Part shown: in pieces, positions 29,975 through 32,044 of the stretch | Layout of the letters: every line of letters begins with the position of its first letter | Numbering within the stretch: the first letter of the stretch is position 1 | Assembly (NCBI GenBank): GCA_028277105.1 | Contig: JANQHO010000063.1 | Span: forward strand, 1-32,044 | DNA from: Owenweeksia sp. | Lineage (GTDB): Bacteria > Bacteroidota > Bacteroidia > Flavobacteriales > Schleiferiaceae | DNA: 32,044 nt | Reading direction: 5' to 3' | The notes under the pieces: generated by a model | The model's input: the letters and a program-made list of their open reading frames with translations, nothing else | Told to the model about the DNA's origin: nothing | Database searches by the model: none | Made by a program: the position numbers and the translations under genes

Positions 29975-30682
29975 ATGAGTGATACCGTAAATACCATAAG
30001 GCTGGAACTACTGGAACTCGCTGACGAAAAAACCAAAAAAACCGGGCATTACTTTTCTAAAGAACCCGTAATGCTGCATGGTGTTAAAACCGCTTTGGTA
30101 AGTAAAATCGCTAAAAAACACTTTGAACTTATTAAGAGTAAAAGCAAAGCAGAGATCTTTGATCTCTGTGAAGAACTCTGGCAGTCAGGTTATCTGGAAG
30201 AATCCTTTATTGCCTGCAAATGGTCGTTTTTTATCCGCAAAGATTATGAGCCAGACGATTTTAAGATTTTTGAGAAATGGGTAGATCAATATGTCAACAA
30301 TTGGGCCTCCTGCGACACCCTTTGCAATCACACCGTAGGTGCTTTTGTAGCCAGATATCCGAACTATATAAATGATCTAAAAAAATGGACCTCTTCCTCA
30401 AACAGGTGGATGAGGCGGGCAGCTGCGGTTAGCCTCATTATCCCAGCCAGGAAGGGTAAATTTTTAAACGATATCGTGGAAATTGCCGATCTCCTCCTCA
30501 CCGACCAGGACGATCTAGTACAAAAAGGCTATGGCTGGCTGCTCAAATCAGCCAGCCAGGTTCACCAAACCGCCATATTTGAATATGTGATGAGTAAAAA
30601 AGCCGTAATGCCTCGCACCTCTTTGCGATACGCTATCGAAAAAATGCCTCCGGAACTAAAGGCCGAGGCTATGAAAAAATAA
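29975..30682 (+). CDS. DNA alkylation repair glycosylase, AlkD family
   Basis: A 235-residue HEAT-repeat glycosylase from ATG 29975; a TTG at 29969 would add two residues and lies in the promoter box. The residues known from AlkD as important are in place: Trp110 and Asp114 in NNWASCD, Arg148 in RWMRRAAAVS and Trp188 in KGYGWLLKSAS. AlkD removes positively charged N3- and N7-alkylpurines from DNA without flipping out the damaged base. The C-terminus YAIEKMPPELK is typical of the family. It is cytosolic. Together with the AlkC-type gene at 8685 it gives this region two alkylation repair glycosylases. Confidence 0.93.
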   Translation: MSDTVNTIRLELLELADEKTKKTGHYFSKEPVMLHGVKTALVSKIAKKHFELIKSKSKAEIFDLCEELWQSGYLEESFIACKWSFFIRKDYEPDDFKIFEKWVDQYVNNWASCDTLCNHTVGAFVARYPNYINDLKKWTSSSNRWMRRAAAVSLIIPARKGKFLNDIVEIADLLLTDQDDLVQKGYGWLLKSASQVHQTAIFEYVMSKKAVMPRTSLRYAIEKMPPELKAEAMKK

Positions 30683-31067
30683 ATAAACTCTGTCCTGTTA
30701 GCATTTCTGTTTTTCTTAACAGTCTTTTCTATGAAAACCGGGAGGAGAGTTTTACCTTTTAAATCTATTCTCATAAAACTAGGTATAACTGCCTGATCGG
30801 TTTAAAGAAAGTACTTTGATCCACTGTTAAATATCTGAAGAACTGACAATACTGGGTTGAATATCGAGCTATTTATCAAATCATTTCAAGTGAATTTTTG
30901 ATCAGTTCCGAAAATTCCGGTATTTTAACAGGATACTAAATCCCCCTGGTATTAGAAGACTCCATAGTACATCTAATAACATTAATAGCTCATGGAAATC
31001 TGGTGATAACTAAATAATAGTTGATGTACTAAGACATTATTACTATTTTTCAGACAAAATTTTGAGG
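30683..31067. other. intergenic region before the large secreted protein gene
   Basis: 385 bases without a gene. Seen in it: a possible weak hairpin (CTGTTA/TAACAG, about 30697-30722) after the AlkD gene, and a 9-base perfect inverted repeat TAGTACATC (30965-30973) with GATGTACTA (31023-31031), 37-103 bases upstream of the next start. No clear promoter box was found. Confidence 0.3.
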
Positions 31068-32044
31068 ATGAAGATTTACAAAATCTGTTTAGCTTTTTTG
31101 CTTTCGGTATCTTTCTTTAATGCCGGAGCCACTCACTTATTGGGGGGTGAGATCACCTGGGAATGTCTTCCCAACGGGAATTTTGTTTTCACCATGAATA
31201 TTTATGACGATTGTGAAGGAACTGCAAATCCCGGAACAGGAACAGAATTTATCAACTCCAATTCGCCAGCAGGGACAATAATGTTATCCTTTGTTGGCAT
31301 AACGGATGTTTCGCCCTTCTGTGCCGACCCCAACCTGAGAATATCCTGCGCAGCTGCGGTTAGCGGAGGAGATTGTAAGTTAGGAGCCGCTGATAAATAT
31401 ACCTACCGTTCTGGTGAAATTACCATAAATGGCACCCCCCCTCCCGGAGGCTGGGAATTCACCTGGAGCCAATGTTGCCGTCCCGGTGCAGGGAACTGTA
31501 CCGTAGACCCCAATGCTACCGGGGGAGTGCAAAATATTATAAATCCCGGTAGCACAAGCTATTGGTTACGGGCCAAGATGTACCCTTATACTCCTCCCGG
31601 GGCAACTACTCCTTTAAGCACCAACCCCTGTTACGACAGCAGCCCTGAATTTGCAGAAAACGGTAGTGTAGTTATTTGCAGCGGTTATAAATTTACTTAT
31701 AACCACCTGGCTTCTGATAAAGAATTGGACAGTATGCGTTTTGTATGGGCTGACCCCTTAGCTGCCGGAGGTGGTGTTGTTAACTGGAGGGGTGGTTACA
31801 ACTCTCAAAACCCTTTTCCCGATCAAACCGAAAACCCTTTGAACGGCCCTGTCACCCTCGACCCTGTTACCGGAGAGATGACCATGGAAGTTTATTCTCC
31901 CGCTGAAGGCTCCTATGCCAGTTGTGTTTCTATTCAGGCCTATAAATGCGGCCAGCTGGTAGCTGAAGTCTTCCGCGATGTGGCCATTTTCTTTAGAAAT
32001 GACTGTGCCCCTAATAATCAACCTGAAGCTACTATTGACACTTC
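31068..32044 (+). CDS. large secreted protein of the gliding/T9SS type B group, 3' end outside window
   Basis: An open frame of 325 codons that continues past the window end. It begins MKIYKICLAFLLSVSFFNAG (signal peptide) followed by ATHLLGGEITWECLPNGNF, the start shared by many large Bacteroidota surface proteins that end in a type B T9SS sorting domain and gliding-motility-associated C-terminus. The segment visible is Cys- and Gly-rich (WSQCCRPGAGNCT; SYASCVSIQAYKCGQ), with DPVTGEMTMEVYSPAEG, as in these proteins. The C-terminal domain cannot be seen, so the sorting type is inferred. It probably is an adhesin or structural surface protein. Confidence 0.85.
   Translation, partial: MKIYKICLAFLLSVSFFNAGATHLLGGEITWECLPNGNFVFTMNIYDDCEGTANPGTGTEFINSNSPAGTIMLSFVGITDVSPFCADPNLRISCAAAVSGGDCKLGAADKYTYRSGEITINGTPPPGGWEFTWSQCCRPGAGNCTVDPNATGGVQNIINPGSTSYWLRAKMYPYTPPGATTPLSTNPCYDSSPEFAENGSVVICSGYKFTYNHLASDKELDSMRFVWADPLAAGGGVVNWRGGYNSQNPFPDQTENPLNGPVTLDPVTGEMTMEVYSPAEGSYASCVSIQAYKCGQLVAEVFRDVAIFFRNDCAPNNQPEATIDT

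Overview
The window looks like chromosomal DNA of a Bacteroidota bacterium. Three secreted proteins carry type IX secretion (T9SS) hallmarks: two end in a type A sorting domain with the YPNPT motif, and one, cut by the window end, has the ATHLLGGEI start typical of large gliding or adhesin-like proteins. Putative promoters match the Bacteroidota -7 box TAnnTTTG, Shine-Dalgarno sites are weak or absent, and GTG or TTG starts are fairly common. The sequence alone does not fix the class. No rRNA, tRNA, IS transposase, integrase or CRISPR array was seen.

Layout. 1-2186: end of an unknown gene, an SDR oxidoreductase, and a minus-strand pair (SPFH membrane protein, then a ribbon-helix-helix protein). 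2187-6598: an accessory tract of small unrelated genes, each starting 8-35 bases after a GTT-type half-site, separated by long imperfect palindromes and in several cases bounded by complementary ends. This is the organisation expected of integron gene cassettes without an integrase (a CALIN-like array). It also holds a duplicated 97-bp palindromic element, a broken NTF2-like gene and a decayed copy of the SDR gene's 3' end. 6599-16771: a plus-strand run of small-enzyme genes: membrane-anchored AraC regulator, SRPBCC protein, TfoX-N-like protein, AlkC-type DNA repair protein, a secreted protein, a lipoprotein, a membrane protein, then a cluster with a terpenoid-cyclase-like protein, two alpha/beta hydrolases, a methyltransferase-like protein, an HD phosphohydrolase, a membrane protein and a VOC protein. 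16780-18520: minus-strand large membrane protein and a small ORF. 18587-21254: secreted trypsin-like protease, YitT transporter, small membrane protein and a strong terminator. 21284-25120: a 1278-residue T9SS cargo protein on the minus strand with seven SBBP repeats and eight Cys-containing repeats. 25442-30682: dicarboxylate/amino acid symporter, GNAT enzyme with a coupled partner, small membrane proteins and decayed fragments, a HEAT protein and an AlkD-type DNA glycosylase. 31068 to the end: the start of a large secreted protein.

How the genes fit together. Most genes are housekeeping-accessory enzymes in short operons, and no single pathway spans the window. Two themes recur: repair of alkylated DNA (AlkC at 8685, AlkD at 29975) and secretion of repeat-rich surface proteins. 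The most unusual part is the cassette-like tract at 2.2-6.6 kb. Its identification as an integron-type array is inferred from palindromes and complementary ends read by eye and needs a covariance-model search.
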